64,000 nt of DNA from DATFVA01 sp963745945 (GTDB lineage: Bacteria > Bacteroidota > Ignavibacteria > Ignavibacteriales > Ignavibacteriaceae): the NCBI GenBank assembly GCA_963745945.1, contig CAVUZG010000004.1, forward strand, positions 2,075,302-2,139,301, in the 5' to 3' direction. Below, in pieces: positions 15,603 through 26,014 of the stretch. The translations under genes and the position numbers were made by a program. The notes beneath the pieces were generated by a model. It made no database searches and had not been told where the DNA came from. It saw only the letters and a list, made by a program, of their open reading frames with translations. How positions within the stretch are numbered: position 1 is the stretch's first letter; each line of letters starts with the position of its first letter.

Positions 15603-17147
15603 ATGAGTCGAAAGTTGGAAGTCGGAATAATTGATCTTGTATCAAAAAAACCGAATAAAAAATTATTTGCCCGGATAATGAATGCAAATTTTGCAAGCAT
15701 TATGCCGCAGGTAGTGGGTGTTTGGTGTGAAGAGGAGGGACACAACGTAACTTACGTTTGCTATACCGGAAAAGAGAATTTAATTGATGAACTTCCGCAA
15801 AACGCTGACCTGATATTTATCGGAGCCTTCACAGAAGCGGCGCAGACAGCTTATGCACTAAGTAATCTGTTGCGTTCACGGGGAGCTGTTACAGTCCTGG
15901 GAGGTCCGCATGCAAGATGTTACCCTGAAGATGCCATGAATTATTTTGATTACGTCGTAGGATTTACGGATAAAAGCATTATTCAGGAAATTTTATATGA
16001 TTGTTCACCTCATCGTCCTGTAGGTATTCATCTTACAGCACCAATCCAGCCATTATCGCTACCCGGTGTAAAGGAGCGATGGAAATTTATTGAACCAACA
16101 CTAAAGAAAGCTCCGCTGATTAAAATGGTTCCGATGCTCGGAAGCCTGGGTTGTCCATATACCTGTAATTTCTGTATTGATTCAACCGTAAAATATCAGC
16201 CATTAAGTTTTGATGTTCTGAAAGAAGATTTAGCTTTTCTTTTAACAAAATTCAAACGTCCTCTGGTAGGCTGGCATGATCCCAATTTTGGAATCAGGTT
16301 TGATGAATACATGGATGCGATTGAAGAGGTGGTGCCGGAAAACAGTATAGATTTTATCGCCGAAAGCAGCTTGTCACTTTTATCCGAACCCCATATGAAA
16401 CGTCTTAAAAGAAATGGATTCGGTGCTATGCTTCCGGGAATAGAATCATGGTACGACCTCGGCGGAAAATCCAGGACAGGCAGTTTAACCGGAATGGATA
16501 AAGTTAAGCAGATCGCTGAACAGGTTAATATGATTCTGCGATATATTCCTTACATACAAACTAATTTTGTTCTTGGTCTTGATTCAGATGAAGGGGAGGA
16601 ACCATTTGAGCTTACAAAAAAATTCGTTGATATGACACCGGGAGCTTTCCCGGGTTATTCTTTATTGTCTGCATTCGGACGGGCGGCACCGCTGAATCTT
16701 GATTACCAGAGGGTAGGCAGAGTATTACCTTTTCCGCACCATTTTCTGGATAATAATCATGCTATGAATGTCAGACCAAAAAATTATTCCTGGTCAGAAT
16801 TTTATTCAAATATTATCAGCCTTGGCGAACACACATTTTCCTGGAATGCAATTTTAAGGCGTCTGGTAGCTACTAAAGCATTTATTCCGAGATGGATGAA
16901 TGTAGTGCGCGCAATTTCAGAAGAAGGTTTTGGAAGAGTGGCGTATAATAAACAAATACTTAAACGATTGAACTCGAATAAAGCTTTCCGGAAATATTTT
17001 GAACAGGAAACCACTGAGATTCCTCAATTCTACCTGAACATAATACAAAAGGATTTAGGTCCTCTATGGGACTGGCTTCCTGCCGGAGCTATTTATCATA
17101 ATCAGAATGCTTACCTGGAATCCGAAGTGAAACGAATTGCGGTATAA
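15603..17147 (+). CDS. B12-binding-domain radical SAM protein
   Basis: The 514-residue protein has an N-terminal cobalamin-binding-like Rossmann domain (about 1-135; ADLIFIGAFTEAAQ, VTVLGGPHARCYP). A radical SAM domain follows with the iron-sulfur motif CPYTCNFC (C184, C188, C191). The ensuing TIM-barrel part contains LPGIESWYDLGGKSRTG, and the C-terminal region is helical. Such enzymes use SAM and often cobalamin for methylations or other radical reactions. The next gene is of the same class and starts 32 nt later, so they probably form a two-enzyme pathway unit. The product cannot be predicted. Confidence 0.82.
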   Translation: MSRKLEVGIIDLVSKKPNKKLFARIMNANFASIMPQVVGVWCEEEGHNVTYVCYTGKENLIDELPQNADLIFIGAFTEAAQTAYALSNLLRSRGAVTVLGGPHARCYPEDAMNYFDYVVGFTDKSIIQEILYDCSPHRPVGIHLTAPIQPLSLPGVKERWKFIEPTLKKAPLIKMVPMLGSLGCPYTCNFCIDSTVKYQPLSFDVLKEDLAFLLTKFKRPLVGWHDPNFGIRFDEYMDAIEEVVPENSIDFIAESSLSLLSEPHMKRLKRNGFGAMLPGIESWYDLGGKSRTGSLTGMDKVKQIAEQVNMILRYIPYIQTNFVLGLDSDEGEEPFELTKKFVDMTPGAFPGYSLLSAFGRAAPLNLDYQRVGRVLPFPHHFLDNNHAMNVRPKNYSWSEFYSNIISLGEHTFSWNAILRRLVATKAFIPRWMNVVRAISEEGFGRVAYNKQILKRLNSNKAFRKYFEQETTEIPQFYLNIIQKDLGPLWDWLPAGAIYHNQNAYLESEVKRIAV

Positions 17148-17179
17148 GTAAGACTTTAATATTATTTAAGGGAGAGATA

Positions 17180-18661
17180 ATGAATGTACTTTTGGTTTAT
17201 CCAATGTATCCCGATACATTCTGGAGTTTTAAACACGCTTTAAAATTCGTTTCGAAGAAAGCAAGTTTCCCGCCGTTAGGACTGCTGACAGTTGCTTCAA
17301 TGCTTCCTGAAACCTGGAATAAGAAATTAATTGATATGAACGCAACAGAGCTGGATGACAAAGATATTCTCTGGGCCGACTATGTGTTTTTAAGTGCGAT
17401 GTCCGTTCAAAGTGATTCTGCTAACCAGGTTATACAACGATGCGAAAAATTAAACACTAAAATTGTAGCAGGCGGTCCATTATTTACAAGCAGTTCAGAG
17501 TATTATGATAATGTTGATCATCTCGTTTTAAACGAAGCTGAGATTACAATCCCCTTGTTTCTTAATGATCTGAATGAGGGAGAACCGAAACACAAATATA
17601 CAACAGATAAATGGGCTGATATAACAAGTACTCCATTACCACTCTGGGAAATTGTACCTATTAAGCATTATACCTCAATGAACCTTCAATATTCACGAGG
17701 GTGCCCATATGACTGTGACTTCTGTGATATCACAGTTCTTTACGGAAGGAAACCGCGTACAAAAACCAGGGAACAGGTCTTATCTGAATTAGATGCACTT
17801 TATTTTACCGGGTGGCGTGGACCTGTTTTTTTTGTTGATGATAATTTCATCGGCAATAAAGTGAAACTTAAAAAAGAAATCCTTCCGGCAATTGCTGAAT
17901 GGATGGATAAAAGAAAAAATCCTTTTTACCTGAATACTGAAGCCTCAATAAATCTTGCCGATGATGAACTGTTGATGCAGTTAATGGTTAAAGCCGGGTT
18001 TGAAGCAGTATTTATCGGGATTGAATCACCTAATGAGGAAAGCCTGGTTGAGTGTAATAAAAACCAGAACCGGAACCGCGATCTGATTTCCAGCATAAAG
18101 AAAATACAAAAGGCAGGTCTTGAAGTTCAGGGAGGTTTTATTGTGGGGTTTGATAATGACCCGCCCTCTATTTTTGAAAAGCTTACAGGTTTTATACAGG
18201 AAAGCGGGATAGTGACTGCGATGGTTGGATTACTGAATGCTCCTAAAGGAACCAATCTTGAAAAAAGATTAGAAAAGGAAGGTAGAATGCTTAAAGATTT
18301 TACCGGTAATAACACCGACTTTTCAATAAACTTTATTCCGCGGATGGATTCCAAAGTGCTGCTCGATGGTTATCAGAAAATACTGGACAAGATATATTCC
18401 CCAAAATATTACTATGAACGAGTTACAAGGTTTTTAAAAGATTTTGAACCCGGTAAGAAAAAAGTATTTCATATTAATCCAAGCTATATCCTGGCTTTAT
18501 TCAGGTCAATGTTTAAGCTGGGGGTCATCGGGGAAGAAAGAATTTACTACTGGAAATTATTTTTCTGGTCACTTTTCAGAAAGCCACAACTTTTTTCTCT
18601 TGCAATCCTGTTTACTATTTATGGTTTTCATTTTAGAAAAATATCTAATGGTTTTTACTAA
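17180..18661 (+). CDS. B12-binding-domain radical SAM protein with DUF4070-like C-terminus
   Basis: The 493-residue protein starts MNVLLVYPMYPDTFWSFKHA, the cobalamin-domain opening seen in the HpnP/DUF4070 radical SAM group. The radical SAM motif is RGCPYDCDFCD (C174, C178, C181), with FVDDNFIGN and GIESPNEESL typical of the class. A DUF4070-like segment with LLNAPKGTNLEKRL follows around residue 350. A good AGGGAGA site precedes the ATG. This group includes hopanoid methylases, but many members act on other substrates, so no specific symbol is given. It is probably co-transcribed with the preceding radical SAM gene. Confidence 0.82.
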   Translation: MNVLLVYPMYPDTFWSFKHALKFVSKKASFPPLGLLTVASMLPETWNKKLIDMNATELDDKDILWADYVFLSAMSVQSDSANQVIQRCEKLNTKIVAGGPLFTSSSEYYDNVDHLVLNEAEITIPLFLNDLNEGEPKHKYTTDKWADITSTPLPLWEIVPIKHYTSMNLQYSRGCPYDCDFCDITVLYGRKPRTKTREQVLSELDALYFTGWRGPVFFVDDNFIGNKVKLKKEILPAIAEWMDKRKNPFYLNTEASINLADDELLMQLMVKAGFEAVFIGIESPNEESLVECNKNQNRNRDLISSIKKIQKAGLEVQGGFIVGFDNDPPSIFEKLTGFIQESGIVTAMVGLLNAPKGTNLEKRLEKEGRMLKDFTGNNTDFSINFIPRMDSKVLLDGYQKILDKIYSPKYYYERVTRFLKDFEPGKKKVFHINPSYILALFRSMFKLGVIGEERIYYWKLFFWSLFRKPQLFSLAILFTIYGFHFRKISNGFY

Positions 18662-19093
18662 GCACATTTAATATGCCGAATTAATACTCTTGTACATTTA
18701 GAAAGAAACTTATTTTAAAATTGTTGTACATATAAAGTCCCGATCAGGTGCTTCTTTGCATTTGAGAATTATCAATCAGATTATTAATTGAGAAAATGAA
18801 AAAGTATAAAGTTATCAGAAATAAAAAAAATGGTCTCTTATATCTTAAAAAAAGAGTGCTTTTTATTTTTTGGAAAACTATCCTGCTATAAATTGGTAAT
18901 CCGTGGTTAATAATTCACCCGGGGACAGCTTCAATTGCTTTAATAAAATCAGAAAGGGATATTAATAGATAATTTTTTTTATTTTACAAAAGGGTTTTAT
19001 TTAGATAATTATTTCGGTGTTCTCTTCTAAATAGGATGCTTCCTTCTCAATAAAAAATTTACGGAAATACCGTAATTTGAAACAAAGGAGATA
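18662..19093. other. Intergenic region before the CheB-CheR gene
   Basis: No convincing gene is present. A 31-codon open frame (18796-18891) encodes a very basic peptide with a hydrophobic end but lacks a clear ribosome site. An AAAGGAGAT site at the right end serves the next gene. A very weak relative of the shared upstream element (AGGATGCTTCCTTCTC) is visible near 19035. Confidence 0.4.
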
Positions 19094-22043
19094 TGAAAAA
19101 GAAAGCAATTCCGAAACGCTTCCCAGTTAAAAAGAAAAAAAGCACCGCAAAAATTGTGCAGCCCGGATAATTCATTTTATGTGGTAGGCATAGGTGCATC
19201 TGCCGGCGGGCTGGAAGCACTGGAAAGATTTTTTGAAAATATGCCGGATAGTTCGGGCATGGCATTTATTGTAGTTTCACATTTAGACCCAACACATGTG
19301 AGTATTATGCCCGAACTAATTCAAAAATCTACAAAGATGAAATTATACCCGGCAGAAGACGGTATGATTGTTAAACCCAATCATGTTTATGTTGCACCTG
19401 CAAACCGTGACATTGCAATTCTTCACGGAACAATACAACTGATAGAACCTGCACAAGCACATGGATTCCGGCTTCCGATTGATTTTTTCTTCAAGTCCCT
19501 TTCACAGGACCTGGGCGAAAAAGCTATTTGTATTATCCTTTCGGGAATGGCTTCTGACGGAACGGCAGGATTAAAAGCAGTGAAGAGTGAATTGGGAATG
19601 GTAATGGTGCAGGATCCCAATTCGGCAAAATTCGATGGGATGCCGACAAGCGCTATCAAAACCGGCCTGGCAGATTACATCCTTCCGCCCGAAGAAATGC
19701 CTGACCAGTTGATTAAATATTCATTACATAAAGTAAAAGGTATTTTATTAGATAAAACAATTCCAGATGGCAAAATTCCGGATACATTTCAAAAAATTTT
19801 CATACTGCTCAGAAATCACACCGGGCATGATTTTTCACTCTATAAACAAAATACTATTTCCCGCCGCGTGGAAAGAAGAATGAGTGTTTCTCAAATGGAT
19901 AGTATTCCTAATTATATCAGGTTGATCCAGGAAAATCCCGGTGAAATTGATTCCCTGTTTAAGGAACTCTTAATTGGAGTAACAAATTTTTTCAGAGACC
20001 CCGAGTCCTTCGAGAAATTAAAAAGTATCTTAGCAGAATTAGTAAAAAATAAACCTGAAGACGGGAAAATAAGAATCTGGGTACCCGGGTGTTCAACCGG
20101 TGAAGAAGCATACTCTATTGCAATTATCCTGCGGGAGTGTATGAATAAAGCGAAGAAACATTTAAACGTACAGATTTTTGCTACAGACATTGATAGTGAA
20201 GCGATAGAAAAAGCCCGCATCGGGACATTTTCAGGAATCCAACCCGATGTTGATAAAACACGTTTGAAAAATTTCTTTACTTCCTCGGGAGATGTTTTTC
20301 ACATCAAGAAGGAAATCAGGGAAATGATGGTCTTTGCTCCGCAAAGCGTGATTAAAGATCCTCCGTTTACCAGGCTGGATCTTATCTCGTGCAGAAATCT
20401 TTTAATTTATTTTAATGCCGAATTACAGAAAAAAATTATTCCCATATTCCATTATAGCCTGTTGCCAAATGGAATTCTTTTTCTTGGTTCATCGGAAACT
20501 ATTGGCGGGTTTGTCGATCTGTTTTCGATGTTGGATAAAAAATGGAAGTTCTACAAAAAAAGAGATTCAATTTATTCGGTACAACCTTTTATCGATTTTC
20601 CCTTATCACATTCAATTGGAAAAATTTATGAGACACCTATGAAAACAAATGAAGTAAAAAATATCACACAGTTAGCGGAAAAAGTTATACTGCAAAATTA
20701 TTCTCCGGATTGTGTGATAATAACCGGGAATGGAGATATAGTTTATATTCATGGAAAAACCGGCAGATATCTTGAACTTACGAACGGTGAAGCCAAGATG
20801 AATATTTTTGAAATGGCACGGGATAGGGCTAAAGCAGGAGCTTCCCGCATTGATCAGGAAAGTATCATCAGCCAGGAAAGGATTAACCGCGGAAGGTATA
20901 AAAATAAAACCAAACGGAAAAACATTGTTAATGAATCTTACAGTTAAGCCAATAAAAGAACCTTCGGAAATGAGTGGTTTCTTTTTGATACTATTTGAGG
21001 AAGTATTACAGCAAAAGAAAGGTGCGGCTTCCAAAAAAGTTCACTATGATAAGAAATCTGAAAAAATAATCAAAGATATTGAACACGAGTTAAAAATCAC
21101 TAAAGAAAATTTAAGGTCAACAATTGAGGAACTGGAAACTTCAAATGAAGAATTAAATCGACAAACGAAGAAATGCAGTCAACCAACGAGGAAATGCAAA
21201 GTTCAAATGAAGAACTGGAAACTTCCAAAGAAGAATTGCAATCATTAAATGAAGAATTAATTACAGTAAACACCGAACTGCAGAATAAAAATGATGAATT
21301 ATCCGGTCATTAATAATGATATGAAAAACCTGCTGGACAGTATTGATATCCCGACCATCTTTCTTGATAATAATTTATTTATTAAAAGGTTTACTTCACA
21401 CGCTACAAAAGTTGTTAACCTGATTTCATCTGACATTGGAAGGCCAATAAACCATATAGCTACAAATATACAATACGATAAACTAATTGAAGATGCAAAG
21501 GAAGTTTTAAGAACACTGATTCCTAAAGAAATTGAAGTACAAACCAAGGATGGCACATGGTATCAAATGAGGATATTACCCTACCGGACAACCAACAATG
21601 TTATTGACGGGCTTGTGGTAACGTTTACTCATATTCATAAAATAAAGACTGCTTACGAAGAAATTCAAAAGTTGAACCAGGAAATTCAACTTGCACAGGA
21701 GTATTCTGATAATATTGTTGATACTGTAAGAGATTCACTACTTATTCTTGATAAAGATTTAAAAGTACTTTCCGCTAACCGCTCTTTTTATAAAATATTT
21801 AATACCGTCAGCGAAAAGACTGTTGGTAAATTTGTGTATGAACTTCAGGATAATAATTGGGATATACCTGAACTGCGAAAACTTCTCGAAGAAATAATTC
21901 CTGAAAGCAGTTTTTTTGAGGACTATGAGGTAGAATATAATTTTAAAGACGGAAAAAGGAAATTATTATTAAATGCCCGCGAGATATTCCAGGGAGATAA
22001 AGAATCACAACTCATTCTGCTCGCAATTCAGACTAAAAATTAA
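19094..22043 (+). pseudogene. CheB-CheR-PAS signalling protein, interrupted by frameshifts
   Basis: The start is the ATG at 19094 with GGAG 5 nt upstream, giving a Lys-rich leader before FYVVGIGASAGGLEALE. The CheB methylesterase domain (about 20-210) has catalytic Ser in GASAGG, His in VSHLDP and Asp in GMASDGTAG. The CheR methyltransferase domain (about 230-490) has the SAM site PGCSTGEEAYS and SCRNLLIYF. A PAS domain, a long coiled coil (ETSNEELxSTNEEMQSSNEE) and another PAS pair follow. The frame shifts near 20823, 21165 and 21300, and homology continues each time; the one at 21165 is a lost A in an A run. Such proteins demethylate/methylate receptors or act as kinase partners; the kinase gene follows 18 nt later. 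Confidence 0.82.
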
Positions 22044-22061
22044 TACAAGATAGGATATAAA

Positions 22062-23351
22062 ATGAAACCTGTTAAAAAAGGTGCTGTTAAAGCCACGACT
22101 AAAAAAAGACCGGTAAAAAAGATAGCAAAGATTAAGAAGCCAGCAATAAAAGAAATGGATGATGTGCAAAGACTGGTGCATCTGCTCCAGGTACACCAGG
22201 TAGAATTAGAGCATCAGAACGAAGAACTCAGAATTGCCCAGGTGGAACTTGAAGTATCAAGAAATAAATATGTAAACCTGTTTGATTTTTCACCGATTCC
22301 ATACTTTACACTGGATCCGGATGGTGTAATTGAGGAAGTAAATTTAAGCGCCGGTAAAATTATCGGGATTGAGCGTAAAAAATTAATCGGAAGGAATTTA
22401 ATCACTTTTATCCCAACTGATGCAAGAGAAATTTTTCATTCATTTATAAAAGATGTTTTTAATTCCACCGATAAAACAATCCTGCCAATTAAAAATAATG
22501 AACAAAGATAAAAACTTATTGCAGGTGCTGACTTGAAGGAATAAAATTAGAGGACACACTTGAACCGGACCACAAATGCCAGGTAGCATTAATCGATTTA
22601 ACTGAATTTAAAAAGGTTGAAGATAGATTAAATAAAACCAACGAGGAACTTAAAGAACTAAATGGCACTAAGGATAAATTCTTTTCAATAATTGCACACG
22701 ATTTAAGGAGTCCATTCGAAGCATTATTAAAGTATTCGGAATTACTGGCAACTGAAACTGAAAAATTATCGCATGAAGAGATATTACAGTTTAGTGGTGC
22801 GCTGAATGAAATCCTGAATAATCTTTATGGGCTGCTGGAGAATTTGCTTCACTGGTCAATGCTTCAGCGGGACTTGATAAGTTTTAACCCGGAAAACATT
22901 AATATCAACTATACCATAGAGAAAATAATCAGAGTTTCAAATCATAACGCTTTAAGAAAAAATATTTCCATATCCAACCAAACTGAAAAGGAAATATTTG
23001 TATATGCAGACGCAAATATGCTCCAATTAATTATTCAAAATCTTATAATAAATGCAATCAAATTTACACCCGAAGGGGGAGAGATTATTATATCAGCGAA
23101 AATCAATAGATAAATTTGTAGAAATATCTATTTGTGATACGGGAATAGGAATCGATCCGGAAATATCTTCAACATTATTCGATTTTACTACTATATATAC
23201 AACTCACGGAACATCCGGGGAAAAAGGAACCGGGCTTGGTTTACCACTCTGTAAAGAATTTGTCGAAAGAAACGGAGGCAAAATCCGGGTAGAAAGTGAA
23301 CCGGGAAATGGTTCGAAGTTTATATTCACTTTACAAAATGCAGTTAAATAA
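22062..23351 (+). pseudogene. PAS sensor histidine kinase, interrupted by frameshifts
   Basis: The first fragment (22062-22511) has a Lys-rich start, a coiled coil (HQVELEHQNEELRIAQVELE) and a PAS domain (DFSPIPYFTLDPDGVIEEVN). A frame change near 22505 leads to the dimerisation and phosphoacceptor domain with KFFSIIAHDLRSPFEAL (His is the phosphorylated residue). The ATPase domain has the N box NLIINAIKFTPEGG, and after an extra A near 23105 the G1 box CDTGIGID and G2 box GTGLGLPLCKEF. There are no membrane helices, so it is cytoplasmic. It follows the CheB-CheR protein closely and probably shares its signalling pathway. No response regulator is adjacent. Confidence 0.8.
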
Positions 23352-23490
23352 TAACGGTTGTTCTCCCCAGTAGTCCTCCTTACGATATCTGGTTTTCATT
23401 TCAGAAAAATATCCGGCGGTTATTTGCAAATGTACTGCCCTGTTTTTTATTTGAAAAACCAGCTCATTTCTGATCAGAATCCTTATTAAG

Positions 23491-23520
23491 CACTAATACT
23501 TCTTTCATCCTTCTGCTCTA
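23491..23520 (+). promoter_or_regulatory. Shared intergenic element, copy F (partial)
   Basis: CTAATACTTCTTTCATCCTT then CTGCTCTAT matches the right half of the shared element (TAATTCCTTTTTCATCCCTT in copy A). The left arm is degenerate. It lies 113 nt upstream of the DUF4398 lipoprotein start. Confidence 0.35.
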
Positions 23521-23633
23521 TATGATATATAGTTTATCATCGGTAGATTATTTTAAAATTAAAAAGCAATTTTCTTTTCCTGAATAACAGGAATTGAAAA
23601 TAACAAAATTTTAAAATCAAATTGGAGTATCCA

Positions 23634-24014
23634 ATGAAAAAAATGAAAATGGCCATGCTAGCGGGAAGTTTTATCTTCGGTTTACTGGTTATAGGCTGCG
23701 GCAGTAGTCCGGCTGTGATAGATAAAGAAACGACTACATCTTCAATTCGTGCAGCAGAAGAAGTAGGTGCGTCCGATATTTCCAGCGCATCTCTCTATTT
23801 GCAACTGGCGAAAGAGGAACTTGAAAAGGCCCAGGTATTTGCAGAAAATGGTGAAAAAAAACAAGCAGATTCAATGCTGTTGCGTGCAAGCGCAGATGGC
23901 GAACTTGCAGTAGCGCTGTCACGAAGCGATGCTGATAAAAAAGATGCGACGGATGCAATAAATCGTGTAAAAAAACTTAGACAAGATAATAACTTACCAG
24001 AGGAAAGGAATTAA
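23634..24014 (+). CDS. DUF4398 lipoprotein
   Basis: The start is the ATG at 23634, with GGAG 7 nt upstream; an upstream in-frame ATG lacks a site. The 126-residue product has a lipoprotein signal with lipobox VIGC (Cys about 21) and then a helical repeat-like domain with AREEVGASDISSASLYLQLA-type spacing (AAEEVGASDISSASLYLQLA here) and AKEELEKAQVFAENGEKKQA. This is the DUF4398 pattern of short periplasmic helical lipoproteins often paired with OmpA proteins. The next gene, 2 nt after the stop, is exactly such a partner. They probably link outer membrane and cell wall. Confidence 0.82.
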   Translation: MKKMKMAMLAGSFIFGLLVIGCGSSPAVIDKETTTSSIRAAEEVGASDISSASLYLQLAKEELEKAQVFAENGEKKQADSMLLRASADGELAVALSRSDADKKDATDAINRVKKLRQDNNLPEERN

Positions 24015-24016
24015 CA

Positions 24017-24838
24017 ATGAAACTCATGATATATCTTATTGCAATAGTATTTACGGGGCTACTTGTCAGCTGCAGTGCAAGTTTGCCTCCACAGGAATTG
24101 GTGAATGCACGTCTTTCCTACCAGAAAGCAAGCACAGGGCAGGCAGCACAATTAGTACCGGCAGAATTGCACAAAGCAAAAACAGCTCTGGACCTGGCCG
24201 AAAAATCTTTCCTGGAGGATCCTGATTCTTATATAACAACTGATCTCTCATATGTAGCTGATCGCAAATCAAAGCTGGCTGATGCACTTGCTGTTACATT
24301 TGCTGAAAACAAAGCAAAAGAAAAAGCTAAAAAAGATTATGAAGTTACTCAGGCAGAAATTATGAAGAACACAACAGAGCAGCTTTCCATTGAACAAAAA
24401 GCACGCGTTGATGCTGAGAAGACAGCAGCCGATGCATTGGCAGAGCTTGCTAAACTTGCAGCAGTAAAAGAAGAAGAACGCGGTCTTGTAATTACACTCT
24501 CAGGTAGTGTTTTATTTGCATCAAACGAATCTACACTTTTACCGGCGGCACTGGATCGGCTAAACAAAGTAGCTGATGCGCTTTTGGTTACCAAAGAAAG
24601 AAGCCTTACCATTGAGGGTTTCACTGACTCACAGGGATCGTCCGAATACAACATGGTGTTGTCTCAAAAGCGCGCTGATGTAGTGCGCGCATATCTAATC
24701 TCGCGCGGTTATCCGGGCAATCTTATTAAAGCTAATGGAATCGGTGAAGATAGACCTGTTGCAATTAATACCAGTGCTGAAGGACGGGCCAACAATCGTA
24801 GGGTAGAGATTGTAGTAGATCGAATGACTAAACTGTAA
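24017..24838 (+). CDS. DUF4398/OmpA-family peptidoglycan-binding lipoprotein
   Basis: The 273-residue protein has a lipoprotein signal (lipobox LVSC, Cys about 19) and a helical DUF4398-like region with a long Ala/Lys/Glu coiled coil (about 25-155). The C-terminal OmpA domain (about 160-270) includes LSGSVLFASNESTLLPAA, TIEGFTDSQGSSEYNMVLS and the peptidoglycan-binding pattern NRRVEIVV. It would be anchored in the outer membrane and bind the cell wall. It begins 2 nt after the DUF4398 gene, in one operon that ends at a strong hairpin terminator. Confidence 0.88.
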   Translation: MKLMIYLIAIVFTGLLVSCSASLPPQELVNARLSYQKASTGQAAQLVPAELHKAKTALDLAEKSFLEDPDSYITTDLSYVADRKSKLADALAVTFAENKAKEKAKKDYEVTQAEIMKNTTEQLSIEQKARVDAEKTAADALAELAKLAAVKEEERGLVITLSGSVLFASNESTLLPAALDRLNKVADALLVTKERSLTIEGFTDSQGSSEYNMVLSQKRADVVRAYLISRGYPGNLIKANGIGEDRPVAINTSAEGRANNRRVEIVVDRMTKL

Positions 24839-24868
24839 AGAAACAATAAAATTTATTTGGAAAAATCA

Positions 24869-24895
24869 GACCCGGAAAATTATCCGGGTCTTTTT
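24869..24895 (+). terminator. Rho-independent terminator after the OmpA lipoprotein operon
   Basis: GACCCGGA / TCCGGGTC form an 8-bp GC-rich stem with a 6-nt loop, followed directly by TTTTT, about 30 nt after the stop codon. Confidence 0.85.
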
Positions 24896-24932
24896 AATAG
24901 CTAAATGAAGGGAATAATAGGTTAATAAAAAA

Positions 24933-25334
24933 ATGGGCAAATTGATTTTGTGGTGTGTGCAAGTAAATAAGGGATTATTGATTCTGCTGTTGGGCATATC
25001 GATTAGCTTACCTGTTTTAGCTCAGCAGAAAACAGAGTTAAAAATACTTCTCTCTTTTTCAGAACCAATGTCCAGGGATTCCATTTTTTTCCCAGCCAAT
25101 TACGAAGTTATAGCCAACGAAAACATTCCTGTTGAAGTTATTAAAGTGGGTGTGGTTGAAGGAGATACAGCAGTAGTTTTATTTATTAATAAAGAAGAAA
25201 ACTGGTTGAGTTTTCAGGTAACGGTTCATAATCTAAAAGATAAAGCTGGCAACTTAATTAATGAAGAAAAAAACCACGGTGATTTTACAACTACCCACAC
25301 AAAAAATAAACTTGTAAAACTTATTAAGCCTTAA
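24933..25334 (+). CDS. Exported protein with Ig-like (SbsA/Big_5) domain
   Basis: The 133-residue product has a signal peptide (LLILLLGISISLPVLAQQ, cleavage near residue 31). The mature part follows the Big_5/SbsA Ig-like pattern: LLSFSEPMSRDSIFFPANYE, VVLFINKEENWLSFQVTVHN and LKDKAGNLI. Such domains occur in surface and secreted proteins, usually in tandem with others; here it stands alone. The ATG is preceded only by a weak site, so an alternative start at an internal codon is possible. The role is unknown; it lies between a terminator and the large kinase region. Confidence 0.6.
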   Translation: MGKLILWCVQVNKGLLILLLGISISLPVLAQQKTELKILLSFSEPMSRDSIFFPANYEVIANENIPVEVIKVGVVEGDTAVVLFINKEENWLSFQVTVHNLKDKAGNLINEEKNHGDFTTTHTKNKLVKLIKP

Positions 25335-25981
25335 TTTATGCGGGATCGCACGAATGAAAAGACTTAATGAAGAAAACCGGTTTTGATTTAACTGAATTAT
25401 TACTTTTCAAAACCGGAAGGATAAGGAAAATAAGTTATGATTTTTCCCGGTTCAAAAATAATAGATTAGTTTTGTTTCTAACCGTAAATCTTTTATAGAA
25501 TTGGAAAATCTTGTTCTGAATAAGATAATTACAACTGTGTTAATAGTTTAACCAATATAAACAAACAGCCCTAACCCAAAAGATGTCGTTTTATCTTCAT
25601 TCCTTAACATCATTATACAATGGCACTCTTTTAGATTATATATTTCAATTGGAAATGATTTTCAAAACTTAACAGACACTTCATTTCAACTGAAGAAGGA
25701 TGAAGTTTATAATAATTAAACAAAGGAAAACAAAAACCTATGGGAAATTATTAAAAATAAATATTTGCAGAAGAAGAGGCCTGTATTAATTTGTACTGTT
25801 GAAAATATTTTGTGCAGTTTAAACTGCGAAACACAAATTCACTTGACATACATTTTCATGCCTTCTCTGAACATAAAAGCAAATAACTTCAGTGTTTTGA
25901 TTTAATAAAAGGCCTAAAGATAAACTCTTACTTAAAGCGAAATCAGCTTGAGTTAAGAGTGATACTCTTTGAGTAGGGGAG
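25335..25981. other. Long intergenic region before the membrane kinase
   Basis: No gene is supported. A 43-codon open frame near 25365-25500 lacks a ribosome site. A faint relative of the shared element (AAAGATGTCGTTTTATCTTC) occurs near 25580. The right end carries GGGGAG, the ribosome site of the leader frame at 25982. Confidence 0.45.
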
Positions 25982-26014
25982 ATGAAGAAGAATTCTATAG
26001 AGACAGTTGAATGA
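25982..26014 (+). other. Ten-codon leader frame overlapping the kinase start
   Basis: ATG at 25982 lies right after a strong GGGGAG run, and encodes MKKNSIETVE before a TGA that overlaps the kinase ATG as ATGA. It may be a real leader that couples translation, or the true N-terminus of the kinase thrown out of frame by one of the many indels in this region. Confidence 0.4.

Noticed and set aside
21183..21303. Separate gene for the NEE-rich coiled coil
   Set aside because: It is the linker of the CheB-CheR-PAS protein in a shifted frame; the family has this coiled coil at the same place.
25365..25500. 43-codon open frame in the long spacer
   Set aside because: No ribosome site, ordinary composition and no resemblance to known small proteins.
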